This document shows positions 8,939-18,220 of a DNA stretch of 37,654 nt, piece after piece. A model generated the notes under the pieces. It did no database searches and had not been told where the DNA came from. It was given only the letters and a program-made list of their open reading frames with translations. Numbering within the stretch: the stretch's first letter is position 1; the number at the start of each line of letters is the position of its first letter. The position numbers were made by a program, and so were the translations under genes. This DNA is from Chitinophagaceae bacterium (GTDB lineage: Bacteria > Bacteroidota > Bacteroidia > Chitinophagales > Chitinophagaceae). The stretch covers positions 1-37,654 of the forward strand of contig JANWIJ010000049.1 in the NCBI GenBank assembly GCA_025449935.1, given 5' to 3'.

Positions 8939-8984
8939 CCCCGTATCAATAGGGCTTTTCACAGGTAAAAGATGCGGGGTTTTT
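8939..8984. repeat. Inverted repeat between two divergent T9SS-cargo genes
   Basis: CCCCG (8939-8943) can pair with CGGGG (8975-8979), enclosing a second short stem CTTTT/AAAAG. The right arm is followed by a T run on the forward strand, which looks terminator-like. It sits upstream of both genes rather than downstream of either, so it may be an operator or a barrier to read-through. The pairing is seen directly; the role is unknown. Confidence 0.4.
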
Positions 8985-9080
8985 GATAGGAATAACAGCA
9001 CATATTCCTATTGTTTTGGGTAGGCCGTTAATCTAATTTTATTACCCGGAGTCCGACTTGTGAACCTGAAAATCCGTTCT

Positions 9081-11393
9081 ATGAAAAAAACTGTACCCGG
9101 TTTATTTATAGTAAGATTTGTTTTGCTGACTGCAATGTTCTGCATCAGTCCACTGATAAATTTTGCTCAGACTATCGACTTTGGTAAAAGTTATATCAAC
9201 GTAACCAAAGGATTAAATGGCGGTACCGTTGAAACCGGTGACACGCTGGAGATACGGGCCTCTTTCGTGGTTCGTTCGGGAACGTACGACAGTTGCCGGT
9301 ACCAGGATGTAGTTCCTGCAGGCACTGCTTATATCATCAATACCGTAAGGGTTCTGACAAACGAAGGAAAGATCTACAAACAGTTTACTGACGCATTTGG
9401 GGATGATGCAGGCTGGCGGAGTGGTGCTAATATCACCATACATTTAGGTTATAATACAGCCGCAGCCCCGGCCACTGCTTTCCGGAGGGGCAGAGTGGCC
9501 AACACGCATAAGCCATCGTTTTATGGCAGTTCCTGCATTATGATTGCTTCGTACAGGGTGAGGGTTACTGCAGCCACCGGAAGCAATATCAGTACAGGCG
9601 GGGGGAATATGACCTATAAAAACGGGATCCTGGCTGTGCAAACATTTACTTTTCCGTCCAACCTTGTCAGGGTATATACCAATTACGGTATCTGCGCCAA
9701 TACAATTGGCGCCAATTCAATCGGAACCGAGTTTAATGGTACGTTTGGTACCGGTCAACCCCGCAACCGGGGTGTATCGGCCAATGTGCCGGTGGGATAT
9801 ACTTACCAGGTCTTTACTACAAATGCACCTAACGACTATAACTATGGGGTGGCTAATAATACGTCAACCCGCACAGCATACACCACTTTAAATACCTGGG
9901 CTAAACCTGACCCCGATCCCGATGGAGGAGGTCCGTTAACCACACACCGGGTTTTTAGTGTTTGGGATATTATTGGTGATCATACGGGAGCGGCATCACT
10001 ATCTGCCGGAAACCCGGCCGCAGATACGGTTGCTAATCCAAATGCCGGGTATATGCTTGTGATCAATGCTGCCTACCGGATTGACTCAGCATTCCAGCAA
10101 ACTATTTCAGGACTTTGTCCAAATACCTATTATGAGATCTCCTGCTGGATGAGGAACATTTGTTCCAAATGTGGTTGCGATTCGAATGGTAAAGGCGCAA
10201 CAAATTCAACCGGTCCTCCTTTTTATATTCCTTCCGGTTTGGGTGACTCATCCGGAGTGAGACCAAACCTGACTTTTGAAGTAGACGGTATCGACTACTA
10301 TACAAGCGGGGATCTTGTCTACAACGGTCAATGGGTAAAAAAAGGCTTTACCTTCCTAACCGGCCTGACCCAAACCAGCTTTACCCTTAAGTTTTTCAAC
10401 AATGCCCCGGGAGGTGGTGGTAACGACTGGGCACTGGATGATATATCAGTTTCCACCTGTTCGCCCAATATGCGCTATTCTCCATCACTTAATCCAATTG
10501 TCTGCGACAGCAACGTGATAACAATTTATGATACGGTGCGCTCCTTCTTTAATAACTATGTTTATTATAAATGGCAGCGAAGCACGGATGGCGGAGCCAG
10601 CTGGTCGGATATAACAGCGCCGGCAGGGCCTGCAATCCCTTTCTGGAACGGGACAGCCTGGGAATACGTCACTTCTTATACCATTCCCGTCGGTCAAACA
10701 CTGGTAATAAACAATGGTGATATGTACAAACTGGTGGTGGCAACCACCCTGGCCAACCTCTCGGATATCAACTGCCGGTTTACCGACCAGGGAAACATAA
10801 TCACTTTAAATGTCATTGATTGCGGGATCCCGCTGGCAACCCAGCTGATATCATTTACAGGCAGCCTGGATAATCAAATCGCCCGGTTAAAATGGATAAC
10901 CACCGGCGAGAATGAACCTTTGTTATTTGAGGTGGAAAAAAGCACGGATGGCATTAATTTTTCATCCATCGTGTCAATTAATAGTTATAACGATTATGTG
11001 TCTGAACAAAGTATTTATTCTTATACAGATCCTGTACCAATCACCGGCAAAACGTATTACCGCGTTGCAATGAGAAATGGTGCCGGGCAGTCCAGGTACA
11101 CCAAAACAATCCAGTTATCGGCTACTGCTGCGCCGTTTTCGTTTATCTCGGTTATTAACCCTTTCGGCCATCAGCTAAGTTTCGATATATCTTCTGGAAA
11201 TAATGGCAAAGCAGATGCAGAGCTGATAGATGCCGCGGGGAAAGTAATAAGAAAGAGTGTTTTTTACATCAGCTCGGGCACCAACCGTTTTGTTTTGGAT
11301 AATACCGGTGATCTCGCAGCCGGTATCTATTTCCTGAAAGTACAATCCGGGGGTATTATTATCCAGAAAAGGGTCATGAAGCAAAACCAGTAA
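9081..11393 (+). CDS. Large T9SS-secreted surface protein of unknown function
   Basis: About 770 residues from the ATG at 9081. An in-frame GTG at 9060 exists, but the ATG gives a proper signal peptide (MKKTVPGLF through PLINFAQ). The N-terminal half resembles a bacterial adhesin-like beta-sandwich (GDTLEIRASFVVRSGTYD). The middle contains a cysteine-bearing insert CSKCGCDSNGKG and then a jelly-roll-like stretch (LTFEVDGIDYYTSG through NDWALDDISVSTC), similar to carbohydrate-binding domains. The last 80 or so residues are a T9SS type A sorting domain (IDAAGKVIRKS, AAGIYFLKVQSGG). It is likely exported and attached to the cell surface or released. No catalytic motif is recognised. It converges on lspA, 12 bases away. 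Confidence 0.85.
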   Translation: MKKTVPGLFIVRFVLLTAMFCISPLINFAQTIDFGKSYINVTKGLNGGTVETGDTLEIRASFVVRSGTYDSCRYQDVVPAGTAYIINTVRVLTNEGKIYKQFTDAFGDDAGWRSGANITIHLGYNTAAAPATAFRRGRVANTHKPSFYGSSCIMIASYRVRVTAATGSNISTGGGNMTYKNGILAVQTFTFPSNLVRVYTNYGICANTIGANSIGTEFNGTFGTGQPRNRGVSANVPVGYTYQVFTTNAPNDYNYGVANNTSTRTAYTTLNTWAKPDPDPDGGGPLTTHRVFSVWDIIGDHTGAASLSAGNPAADTVANPNAGYMLVINAAYRIDSAFQQTISGLCPNTYYEISCWMRNICSKCGCDSNGKGATNSTGPPFYIPSGLGDSSGVRPNLTFEVDGIDYYTSGDLVYNGQWVKKGFTFLTGLTQTSFTLKFFNNAPGGGGNDWALDDISVSTCSPNMRYSPSLNPIVCDSNVITIYDTVRSFFNNYVYYKWQRSTDGGASWSDITAPAGPAIPFWNGTAWEYVTSYTIPVGQTLVINNGDMYKLVVATTLANLSDINCRFTDQGNIITLNVIDCGIPLATQLISFTGSLDNQIARLKWITTGENEPLLFEVEKSTDGINFSSIVSINSYNDYVSEQSIYSYTDPVPITGKTYYRVAMRNGAGQSRYTKTIQLSATAAPFSFISVINPFGHQLSFDISSGNNGKADAELIDAAGKVIRKSVFYISSGTNRFVLDNTGDLAAGIYFLKVQSGGIIIQKRVMKQNQ

Positions 11394-11405
11394 CCAGGAG
11401 AGTTT

Positions 11406-12107
11406 TTATAATACCTGCATTTTATCACTCACTTCCGTACCGGTCTCCACCGTGGAATGAGTTTCCTGGTGAGAATGTTTTTTGAAGAATCTCTTTTGAA
11501 AAATCAGTAAGGTGATCACACCGGCGGAGATAGAAGCATCAGCGATATTGAAAATAGGACTGAAAAACTCAAACTCATCGCCACCGACAAAAGGGAACCA
11601 GGATGGAAATTGGCCCCTGAACATCGGGAAATATAACATATCAACCACGCTCCCGTGCAGGAACGAGCCATAACCATCGGAAGAAAAAGAAGCAATGCCG
11701 GAATAGCTCACATAATCATTGATGGCCGCATCATAGTGGAGGCCTTTGTCAAAGATCATCCCATAAAACATACTGTCTATTAAATTACCAAGGGCCCCTG
11801 CATAAATTAAGGCCGCACAAACAATAAATCCTCTTTTATATTGCTGCCTGACAATTTTTCCCAGGTACCAGGTACCAAATATTACAGCAGCCAGGCGGAA
11901 AAGTGTCAGCACCATCTTACCCGTTTCATTCCCAAACTTCCAACCCCATGCCATGCCCGGGTTCTCAATAAAGTGCAGCCGGAACCAGTCCATACCCATC
12001 ACCCTGACAACTTCGCCGGTAGGATGGGATGTTTTTATCCAGATCTTTATAGCCTGGTCTACCACTATAATTGCGATGATAATAAATATGGCACTTCTCA
12101 GCTTCAA
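11406..12107 (-). CDS. lspA: Lipoprotein signal peptidase (signal peptidase II)
   Basis: An inner-membrane aspartyl peptidase that cleaves prolipoproteins before the lipidated cysteine. It shows the family's four membrane segments and conserved boxes: VVDQAIKIWIK, FIENPGMAWG, GALGNLIDSMFYG, VVDMLYFPMF and FNIADASISAG. The catalytic aspartates are in VVDML and IADAS. At about 234 residues it is longer than the E. coli enzyme because of inserted loops, as is normal in Bacteroidota. No ATG is available. I prefer the TTG at 12107, which starts MKLRSAIFIIIAIIVVDQ. The other TTG at 12128 (giving 240 residues) overlaps a TATATTTG promoter match. Several lipoproteins in this window are its probable substrates. 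Confidence 0.92.
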   Translation of the reverse strand: MKLRSAIFIIIAIIVVDQAIKIWIKTSHPTGEVVRVMGMDWFRLHFIENPGMAWGWKFGNETGKMVLTLFRLAAVIFGTWYLGKIVRQQYKRGFIVCAALIYAGALGNLIDSMFYGMIFDKGLHYDAAINDYVSYSGIASFSSDGYGSFLHGSVVDMLYFPMFRGQFPSWFPFVGGDEFEFFSPIFNIADASISAGVITLLIFQKRFFKKHSHQETHSTVETGTEVSDKMQVL

Positions 12108-12125
12108 TGTATAAGTTTTAATGGG

Positions 12126-12133
12126 CAAATATA
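12126..12133 (-). promoter_or_regulatory. Candidate -7 promoter element for lspA
   Basis: Read on the reverse strand, this is TATATTTG, an exact TAnnTTTG match. It lies 19 bases before the TTG at 12107 and overlaps the alternative TTG at 12128, which bears on the start choice. Immediately upstream, an inverted repeat TTTTTAACA/TGTTAAAAA (12136-12144 and 12165-12173) fills the gap to the murF-alr stop. Confidence 0.35.
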
Positions 12134-12173
12134 AGTTTTTAACAGCCTGTTGTTTAGCCTTTGTTGTTAAAAA

Positions 12174-14564
12174 TCACTCCTGGAAATAAACCCGCTTTAC
12201 CCGTTGTGAAACACCGGTCATTATTTCGTAAGGTATTGTTCCTGCCCATGTTGCTAACTGTTGTACCGGAGGTTGCTCACCAAATATTATTACTTCATCC
12301 CCTTCTTTTATCCCGGTCTTCCCGGTAATATCTACCATAAACATATCCATGCAAACTGCACCGATTACCGGTACCTGGTGGCCATGTATGACCACTCTTC
12401 CAATACCATTTCCCAGCCGGCGGGGATATCCATCTGCATACCCAAGACGGATAGTCGCAATTACAGAATCCTTTTCAACAATACTTTTCCTGTTATAGCT
12501 TACGGACTCCCCTTTTTTAAGCTGCTTGATCTGTGCAATAGTTGATTTCAATGTAGCCACGGTCTGCAGGTTTAATTTTCCTGAACCGGCACTGTCCACT
12601 CCATAAAGCCCAATTCCCAGCCTCACCATATCAAGCTGTAACGCCGGATGCCGGATAGCGGCCGCCGAATTCGCTATATGGCGTATAAAAGCATAACCGA
12701 GCCTGTCCCGCAGTTTTGATGAAGCCAGATCAAACACCTTAAACTGCTCAAGCGTAAAGGCATCCTGACCCGCTTCCTCGCTTGCCGCCAGGTGAGTAAA
12801 TACAGTTTGAATTTTAAACGCAGAAGTAGCTTGCAGAGTACTGGCAAGCTGTTCAATGTCATTCCCCGGGAACCCCAACCTGTTCATACCGGTTTCAATT
12901 TCAATATGAACAGGATACTGCTCTACTTGTTCTTTCTTTAAAAATTGATCAAAGGAATCCACCAATTCAAAAGAATACAATTCCGGCTCCAGGTTATTCT
13001 CTATAATTGATTCAAACGCATTTCTTTCAGGGTTCATCACCATGACAGGAAGTGTAATCCCGGCTTTTCTTAGCTCCACCCCTTCATCCGCATAAGCTAC
13101 CCCCAGGTAATCTACTTTATGATACTGCAGGATCCCCGCTATTTCAGCACCCCCGCTTCCATAGGCAAATGCTTTTACCATTGCCATCACTTTTGTCGAT
13201 GGCTTCAGGTATTTCTGGTATTCCCTGAGATTATGAACAATCGAACTGAGATTGATCTCGAGGACTGTCTGGTGTGCCTTCTGTTCCAGCAAATGAACAA
13301 TTCTTTCAAAAGCAAAAATCCTCGCTCCTTTGATAAGGATGGATTCATCTTTAAAGGTGGAAAAACGGAAATGGCGGATAAAATCATCTGTAGATGAAAA
13401 TGTTTCGATTTCCAGTTCATTATCTGTTCCTGAATTAATATTGGCCGCAATGTGCTCGCCTATCCCGATGAGACGGTTGATCTTATGTTTTTTAAGGCTG
13501 GCTTTTACCAGTGCATACAGTTGCGCCGGAGGTAAAGAACTTTGCAAGAAATCGGAAAGGATGGCTGTCTTTTTTGAACCCGTACGTTGCTGCTCCAAAA
13601 AATTAAGTGCGATTTCCAGCGAACTGGTATCTGTGCTGTAACTATCATTGATAATAGAACAGCCATTGATACCTTTTTTTAATTCGAGCCGCATGTTTAC
13701 GGGCATCAAACCACTCATCCGGTTACCGATGACATCATTTTCATATCCGAGCATCAGCATCACCTGCCAGCAGGTAATGGCATTCTGGATGGATGCATCA
13801 TCAGTAAAAGGTATGTTTATTGAAATAACTTCGTCTGCCGATTCCTGCTTTTTTGCCAGGATGGTTGTATTGTTACTATCACGTTTTAGTTCAACGCTGC
13901 ATAGCGAAGGCGGTTGCGTGGCATTTTTAAAAAGCAATCTCTTTTCTTTTTCCTTCAGCTCCCTGGATGCAAATCCTTCGCTGTGTGCCTCGCCTATATT
14001 GGTCAATACCCCAATTCCGGGCTGAATGATTCGCTCCAGTTTTTCCATTTCTCCCGGCTGGGAAATACCTGCTTCAAAAATACCCAGGGTATGGTCTTTA
14101 TTTATTTGCCAGACACTAAGCGGAACGCCGATCTGGGAGTTATAACTTTTAGGACTGCGTACGATATTATAATCAGCATGCAACAGCTGGTACAGCCATT
14201 CTTTTACGATCGTTTTTCCATTGCTGCCGGTAATGCCAATAACGGGAATAGTAAATTGTGCCCGGTGCCAGGCCGCCAATTCCTGCAAAGCCTCCAGCGT
14301 ATCGTTTACGTGTAAAAAAACAGCCTCCGGGTAAAGATCAGGGGCAGGCAACCCGGAGACGACAAAATTGCGGACCCCTTTTTTGTACAATTCGGGAATG
14401 AACTGCTGGCCATCCTTGCGAAGACCTTTCAGGGCAAAAAATAGCGAAGTGGCCGGTGCGTAGACTTTCCGGCTATCCAGCAAAAGATGCTCAATCATTG
14501 CATTCCCTGCAATGGTTGTCTTTGCGTGAATGATACGGGCAATATGACTAACCGGGTAACTCAA
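12174..14564 (-). CDS. murF-alr: Bifunctional UDP-MurNAc-tripeptide:D-Ala-D-Ala ligase / alanine racemase
   Basis: A 796-residue fusion typical of Bacteroidota that joins two cell-wall steps. The N-terminal half (to about 420) is MurF, which adds D-Ala-D-Ala to UDP-MurNAc-tripeptide using ATP; its P-loop is GITGSNGKT at residues 110-118. The C-terminal half is a PLP alanine racemase making D-alanine; the PLP lysine is Lys464 in MVKAFAYGSGG, and RLGIGLYGVD and ADGYPRRLGNGIG are typical. The start is a TTG (14562-14564). No in-frame ATG exists between the upstream stop and the MurF N-terminal pattern YPVSHIARII, so a non-ATG start is needed. The gene begins 21 bases after the TerC stop, which suggests co-transcription. 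Confidence 0.95.
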   Translation of the reverse strand: MSYPVSHIARIIHAKTTIAGNAMIEHLLLDSRKVYAPATSLFFALKGLRKDGQQFIPELYKKGVRNFVVSGLPAPDLYPEAVFLHVNDTLEALQELAAWHRAQFTIPVIGITGSNGKTIVKEWLYQLLHADYNIVRSPKSYNSQIGVPLSVWQINKDHTLGIFEAGISQPGEMEKLERIIQPGIGVLTNIGEAHSEGFASRELKEKEKRLLFKNATQPPSLCSVELKRDSNNTTILAKKQESADEVISINIPFTDDASIQNAITCWQVMLMLGYENDVIGNRMSGLMPVNMRLELKKGINGCSIINDSYSTDTSSLEIALNFLEQQRTGSKKTAILSDFLQSSLPPAQLYALVKASLKKHKINRLIGIGEHIAANINSGTDNELEIETFSSTDDFIRHFRFSTFKDESILIKGARIFAFERIVHLLEQKAHQTVLEINLSSIVHNLREYQKYLKPSTKVMAMVKAFAYGSGGAEIAGILQYHKVDYLGVAYADEGVELRKAGITLPVMVMNPERNAFESIIENNLEPELYSFELVDSFDQFLKKEQVEQYPVHIEIETGMNRLGFPGNDIEQLASTLQATSAFKIQTVFTHLAASEEAGQDAFTLEQFKVFDLASSKLRDRLGYAFIRHIANSAAAIRHPALQLDMVRLGIGLYGVDSAGSGKLNLQTVATLKSTIAQIKQLKKGESVSYNRKSIVEKDSVIATIRLGYADGYPRRLGNGIGRVVIHGHQVPVIGAVCMDMFMVDITGKTGIKEGDEVIIFGEQPPVQQLATWAGTIPYEIMTGVSQRVKRVYFQE

Positions 14565-14585
14565 TTCGTTAGTGCGCTGCGAAAA

Positions 14586-15578
14586 TTATATACTCTCATC
14601 CGTTACATCTTCAGGCCCACCTTTTTTCTTCATGAAAATGGAATAAAAAATTGAACCTGCCAGGCATACCATGATTACGCCAAGGGAAATAATTACCTGT
14701 ACGGTCTTATCAGGGATCAACTGGTTTATCCAGGTCTGGCAAAGCATCTTGAGCCCGATAAAAGCCAGGACGATGGCAATACCCTGTTGCAGGTAATCGA
14801 ATTTACTCACGGCACCCCTCAGCAGGAAAAATAAAGAACGTAGTCCCAGCACCGCAAAAATATTTGATGTATAGATCACCATCCTGGCTATTTCACGATG
14901 CTCATCTGAATTATCAACAATCCCCATTACTGCCGGGATAGAATCGAGGGCGAATACCAGGTCAATGGCTGCCAGCATTATTACCACCACGAATAAAGTA
15001 GTATAAAATTTTTTCCCGTTCTCCCTCACCACATATTTACCATCTCCATCGTGGGGTACAAGCGGCAGAATCTTTTTCATCCATTTGTATATCCTCGTAT
15101 CATGCGGCTCAAACTCCTCATCATCACTGGCCGTAAACATTTTATACCCCGTATACACCAGGAAGACACCGAAAACATATAAAACCCAATGGAACTTCTC
15201 GACCAGTGCCACCCCCACCGTAATAAAAACGATCCGGAATACGATTGCCATCAGTATCCCGATAAGCAATACCCGTCCAAAATGCTTTTCTTTCACTGCA
15301 AATGAAGAAAAGATGAGAATGAAAACAAAAATATTATCAATGCTCAGGCTCCATTCCATCAGGTAGGCGCTGAGATATTCCAGGCCGGCCTTCTGGCCAT
15401 TTTCCACCCACATAAAAACAAAAAATGCCAGCGCTAAGCCTACCCAAAAAAATGTTTGGTACAAGGCTTGTTTAATGGTGATCTTTTTGCCTTTTTTACT
15501 GAGCAGGCCGAGATCGAACACCAGCGCCAGCACCAGTACAATTCCAAAAACTATATAAGTAATCTGATCCTTTGTCAT
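14586..15578 (-). CDS. TerC family integral membrane protein
   Basis: A 330-residue protein with about eight hydrophobic segments. The family's charged membrane motifs are present: WSLSIDNIFVFILIF in the first half and IDLVFALDSIPAVMGI in the second, with LGLRSLFFLLRG after it. TerC and Alx relatives are implicated in manganese export and in metal loading of exported proteins; older annotations call them tellurium resistance proteins. No other ter genes are near, so tellurite resistance is not supported. A TATCTTTA promoter-like element at 15600-15607 precedes it. It may head a transcript that continues into murF-alr and lspA. Confidence 0.92.
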   Translation of the reverse strand: MTKDQITYIVFGIVLVLALVFDLGLLSKKGKKITIKQALYQTFFWVGLALAFFVFMWVENGQKAGLEYLSAYLMEWSLSIDNIFVFILIFSSFAVKEKHFGRVLLIGILMAIVFRIVFITVGVALVEKFHWVLYVFGVFLVYTGYKMFTASDDEEFEPHDTRIYKWMKKILPLVPHDGDGKYVVRENGKKFYTTLFVVVIMLAAIDLVFALDSIPAVMGIVDNSDEHREIARMVIYTSNIFAVLGLRSLFFLLRGAVSKFDYLQQGIAIVLAFIGLKMLCQTWINQLIPDKTVQVIISLGVIMVCLAGSIFYSIFMKKKGGPEDVTDESI

Positions 15579-15599
15579 TGGTAAAATTTATGCAGGTTC

Positions 15600-15607
15600 T
15601 AAAGATA
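15600..15607 (-). promoter_or_regulatory. Candidate -7 promoter element for the TerC gene
   Basis: On the reverse strand this reads TATCTTTA, one base from TAnnTTTG, 22 bases before the ATG. No clear -33 box is seen. Confidence 0.3.
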
Positions 15608-15626
15608 CACCGCCCTCTGCAGCCAG

Positions 15627-17378
15627 TCAGCGGGCATATTTCCTTTTTCTCAGCTGTTGGTACAACCATCCCAGCAGCAGTACCAGCAATACCGGCAGGG
15701 CAATATTGATAAACTGCCATACACTTTTTTGGGCAGTGACCTTCTTTGTATCCAGCAGCCTGAGAACAATATCCTTATTTCTTGTTTCACTGATAGCGGG
15801 ATCGTTAACCAGGTACTCGATACAGCTCAGTAAAAATTCCCGGTTAGCCACAGGAATAAAATATTTCCCAAATTCGGATTGCTTTTGATATTCTGTATAG
15901 GTAAATTTATTCCAGCCCATCAGCAAAGGAACGGACTGCCTGTCGGCTCCATCACCCGGAATTAATTCATTCAGCACCATATCCCCGTCTGACACCACGA
16001 TCATTTTATTGGCGGCAGACGCATTTTGAAATTGAATCCCACGGGCTGTCAAACTATCTATTGCTGATTTGGTTATCCTGTTCTTAAACATCGAAGTGAA
16101 ATTGCCTTCGAGCAACATGGCGACCGGAATGGCATTGCGTTTGAACTTTTCATCCTCCGGTACATTTTTATTTTCATTCAGGCTGATCAATGCCGGTGTG
16201 CTGATGGTCCGGGAATTAGGTGAAGTAACCAGCAACGGGGTTTTTATTACCCCCGCAACCTGGATGGTATCAATGGAATTGGCAAAACGGCTGGCCACAT
16301 AACCAAGATTTTTATTGAATGACCGTCCCGCGGATGGAGAAAGAAGGGGAAAATAATTCCAATGAAGAAATTCATACTGGGGATTATCCATGGAACCTCC
16401 GACCACAAAAGGAATCATATCGCATTGCAGGTCCATGACCAGGTCAGTATTGATCCGCAGACCGTAGCGGAAGAAAAGATCCGTCAGGTTGAGGTTCCGG
16501 TCATAGGCGACAGTCTCAGGTTTAAAGGCGAGACTGTCCTGTTCCGCGTAGAGGTTGTCTATAAAACACAGCAACTTTCCTCCGCGCATTACAAACTGAT
16601 CGATCTTAAACTTTTCATCATCACTGAAATCCTTTGCAGGCTTTACGATCATCAGAACGTCTGCTTCGGCGGGCACGGAACCACCCGACAAATCAAATGG
16701 GCCAAAGCGATAATCTTTAACCAGGGTCCGTTCCAGGTCAATAACTCTCGCATCCGTTGGCTCCCCGTTTCCCACTGCATAGGCTATTGCCGGTGTTTTT
16801 GCTTTGGTCATTTTATCAAGCGCATTGGCAAACTGGTATTCCATCAACGCTTCGGCGCTGTTGATCTCATCCTGCGAAATCCTTCCGCTTGCCCCGGGGT
16901 ATAGATTGACAAGGGATTGCTTTCCTTTGTACCGGATCACCGCGACGGGGAAAATGATATTACTGCTTTCCCCTGCCTTTTTCTGAACGGTCAGGTTAAT
17001 GGGCACTGCTCCCATACCAACCAGGGAATCGCCGTAAGTTGTTTTACCGCCCGGCATTTCATCGAGGGGAGAAATAAAACGGTAGTGAATTTTTGATCCA
17101 TTCCTGTCCTTGAGTAATTGAAGAAACTCTTCTGTACTGGCTGCCAGTTTCCTGAAACCGGAAGGAAAATCTCCTTTCAGGAAAACATCTACCTGTACTT
17201 CTCCATCCAGGTTTTTTACCAGGTTTTTTGTAGCGGTACTGAGGGTGTATCTTTTTTCTTTTGTCAGGTCCACCCGGGCATGAAATACTGCAGCGAGGTA
17301 ATTGACAGCGAGCAGCAGCACCAGCAGCATCAGCCACCAGTATTTTGAAGCAAATATTTTTTCTATCCCTCTTTTCAT
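15627..17378 (-). CDS. gldG: Gliding motility ABC transporter substrate-binding protein GldG
   Basis: A 583-residue protein with one membrane segment at the N-terminus (WWLMLLVLLLAVNYLAAVF) and one at the C-terminus (IALPVLLVLLLGWLY), enclosing a large periplasmic ABC-type uncharacterised domain. This layout and segments such as RVDLTKEKRYTLS and VMRGGKLLCFIDN are characteristic of GldG. With GldF and the ATPase GldA it forms an ABC transporter needed for gliding in Flavobacterium; GldA is not encoded in this window. The start ATG overlaps the gldF stop by 4 bases (ATGA), so the two are translationally coupled. Confidence 0.93.
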   Translation of the reverse strand: MKRGIEKIFASKYWWLMLLVLLLAVNYLAAVFHARVDLTKEKRYTLSTATKNLVKNLDGEVQVDVFLKGDFPSGFRKLAASTEEFLQLLKDRNGSKIHYRFISPLDEMPGGKTTYGDSLVGMGAVPINLTVQKKAGESSNIIFPVAVIRYKGKQSLVNLYPGASGRISQDEINSAEALMEYQFANALDKMTKAKTPAIAYAVGNGEPTDARVIDLERTLVKDYRFGPFDLSGGSVPAEADVLMIVKPAKDFSDDEKFKIDQFVMRGGKLLCFIDNLYAEQDSLAFKPETVAYDRNLNLTDLFFRYGLRINTDLVMDLQCDMIPFVVGGSMDNPQYEFLHWNYFPLLSPSAGRSFNKNLGYVASRFANSIDTIQVAGVIKTPLLVTSPNSRTISTPALISLNENKNVPEDEKFKRNAIPVAMLLEGNFTSMFKNRITKSAIDSLTARGIQFQNASAANKMIVVSDGDMVLNELIPGDGADRQSVPLLMGWNKFTYTEYQKQSEFGKYFIPVANREFLLSCIEYLVNDPAISETRNKDIVLRLLDTKKVTAQKSVWQFINIALPVLLVLLLGWLYQQLRKRKYAR

Positions 17379-18097
17379 TGCCGCTTTAACATGTTTCGGT
17401 TTGTGATGGTAAAAAACAGGAAAATAACACTGATGAAATACACGACATCCCTTGTATCGATCAATCCGCGGCTAATACTCCGGTAATGAAAATCAATCCC
17501 CGCCATTTCCACCAAATAGTCAGGACCGTTGGTGAGCGCAGGCAGACGGCTGATCGCACTAAAACCATAGTATAACAAAGCACAACCCATTATGGCAGCA
17601 ATAAAAGCAACGACGGCGTTATTGGTAAAGCTGCTGCAACAAATACTGATGGCAGTAAAAACGGCTGCCAGGAAAAATAACCCGATATATGAACCGATGG
17701 TAGCGCCGGTGTCCAGGCCTTCACCGGAAGAAAGTTTCTGGATCGAAATAATATAAATAAGTGTCGGCAGTAATGCGATAAAGACAACCAGCAGGCAACC
17801 GAGGTACTTGCCACCCAGGATCTGCCAGCGGCTCAGTGGCCGGGTTTGCAGGATCTCGTAAGTGCCCGTTTTAAATTCTTCTGAAAAACTGCGCATGGTG
17901 ATGGCAGGAATCAGTAACAAAAGTATCCAGGGAGCGAGTTGAAAAAAACGGTCTAAGGTGGCGTAGCCGAAATCAAAAATATTATCATCAAAAACAAAAA
18001 GCACCAGCCCGTTTACCACGAGGAAAACGATAATGGCGATATAGCCTGTAAGACTGCTGAAAAATTGCCGGAGTTCTTTTTTACAAACGGACCACAT
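17375..18097 (-). CDS. gldF: Gliding motility ABC transporter permease GldF
   Basis: About 240 residues with six hydrophobic segments of the ABC-2 permease type. MRSFSEEFKTGTYEILQTRPLS is cut here to the tell-tale core SEEFKTGTYEIL, which is conserved in gliding-type permeases, and the N-terminus MWSVCKKELRQFFSS matches family starts. The ATG at 18095-18097 is preferred over a TTG 18 bases upstream. GldF acts with GldG (4-base overlap) and an ATPase encoded elsewhere. The transported substrate is unknown in the family. Confidence 0.93.
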   Translation of the reverse strand: MWSVCKKELRQFFSSLTGYIAIIVFLVVNGLVLFVFDDNIFDFGYATLDRFFQLAPWILLLLIPAITMRSFSEEFKTGTYEILQTRPLSRWQILGGKYLGCLLVVFIALLPTLIYIISIQKLSSGEGLDTGATIGSYIGLFFLAAVFTAISICCSSFTNNAVVAFIAAIMGCALLYYGFSAISRLPALTNGPDYLVEMAGIDFHYRSISRGLIDTRDVVYFISVIFLFFTITNRNMLKRQ

Positions 18098-18165
18098 AGG
18101 CTTGGAATGATGCAAAATAAGTCAAAGCTTCTATATTTCAAGGCAATGGATTTATTACAGATAAT

Positions 18166-18189
18166 AAAAATCCCCCCGTACCGGAGGGA
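18166..18189 (-). terminator. Rho-independent terminator after the isc genes
   Basis: On the reverse strand TCCCTCC pairs with GGGGGGA (one G-T pair) across a short GGTAC loop and is followed by TTTTTATT. It lies just past the iscA stop and separates the isc run from gldF. Confidence 0.75.
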
Positions 18190-18220
18190 CGTTTTATGTC
18201 AAGTTCGGTGTGCTGGTTCT

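Noticed and set aside
14586-15578. Tellurite resistance locus
   Set aside because: TerC-family similarity alone does not show this; no terA, terB, terD or terE neighbours are present, and the family is better linked to manganese handling.
16362-16904. A 180-codon forward frame antisense to gldG
   Set aside because: It overlaps the conserved GldG domain and resembles no known protein; judged a shadow frame.
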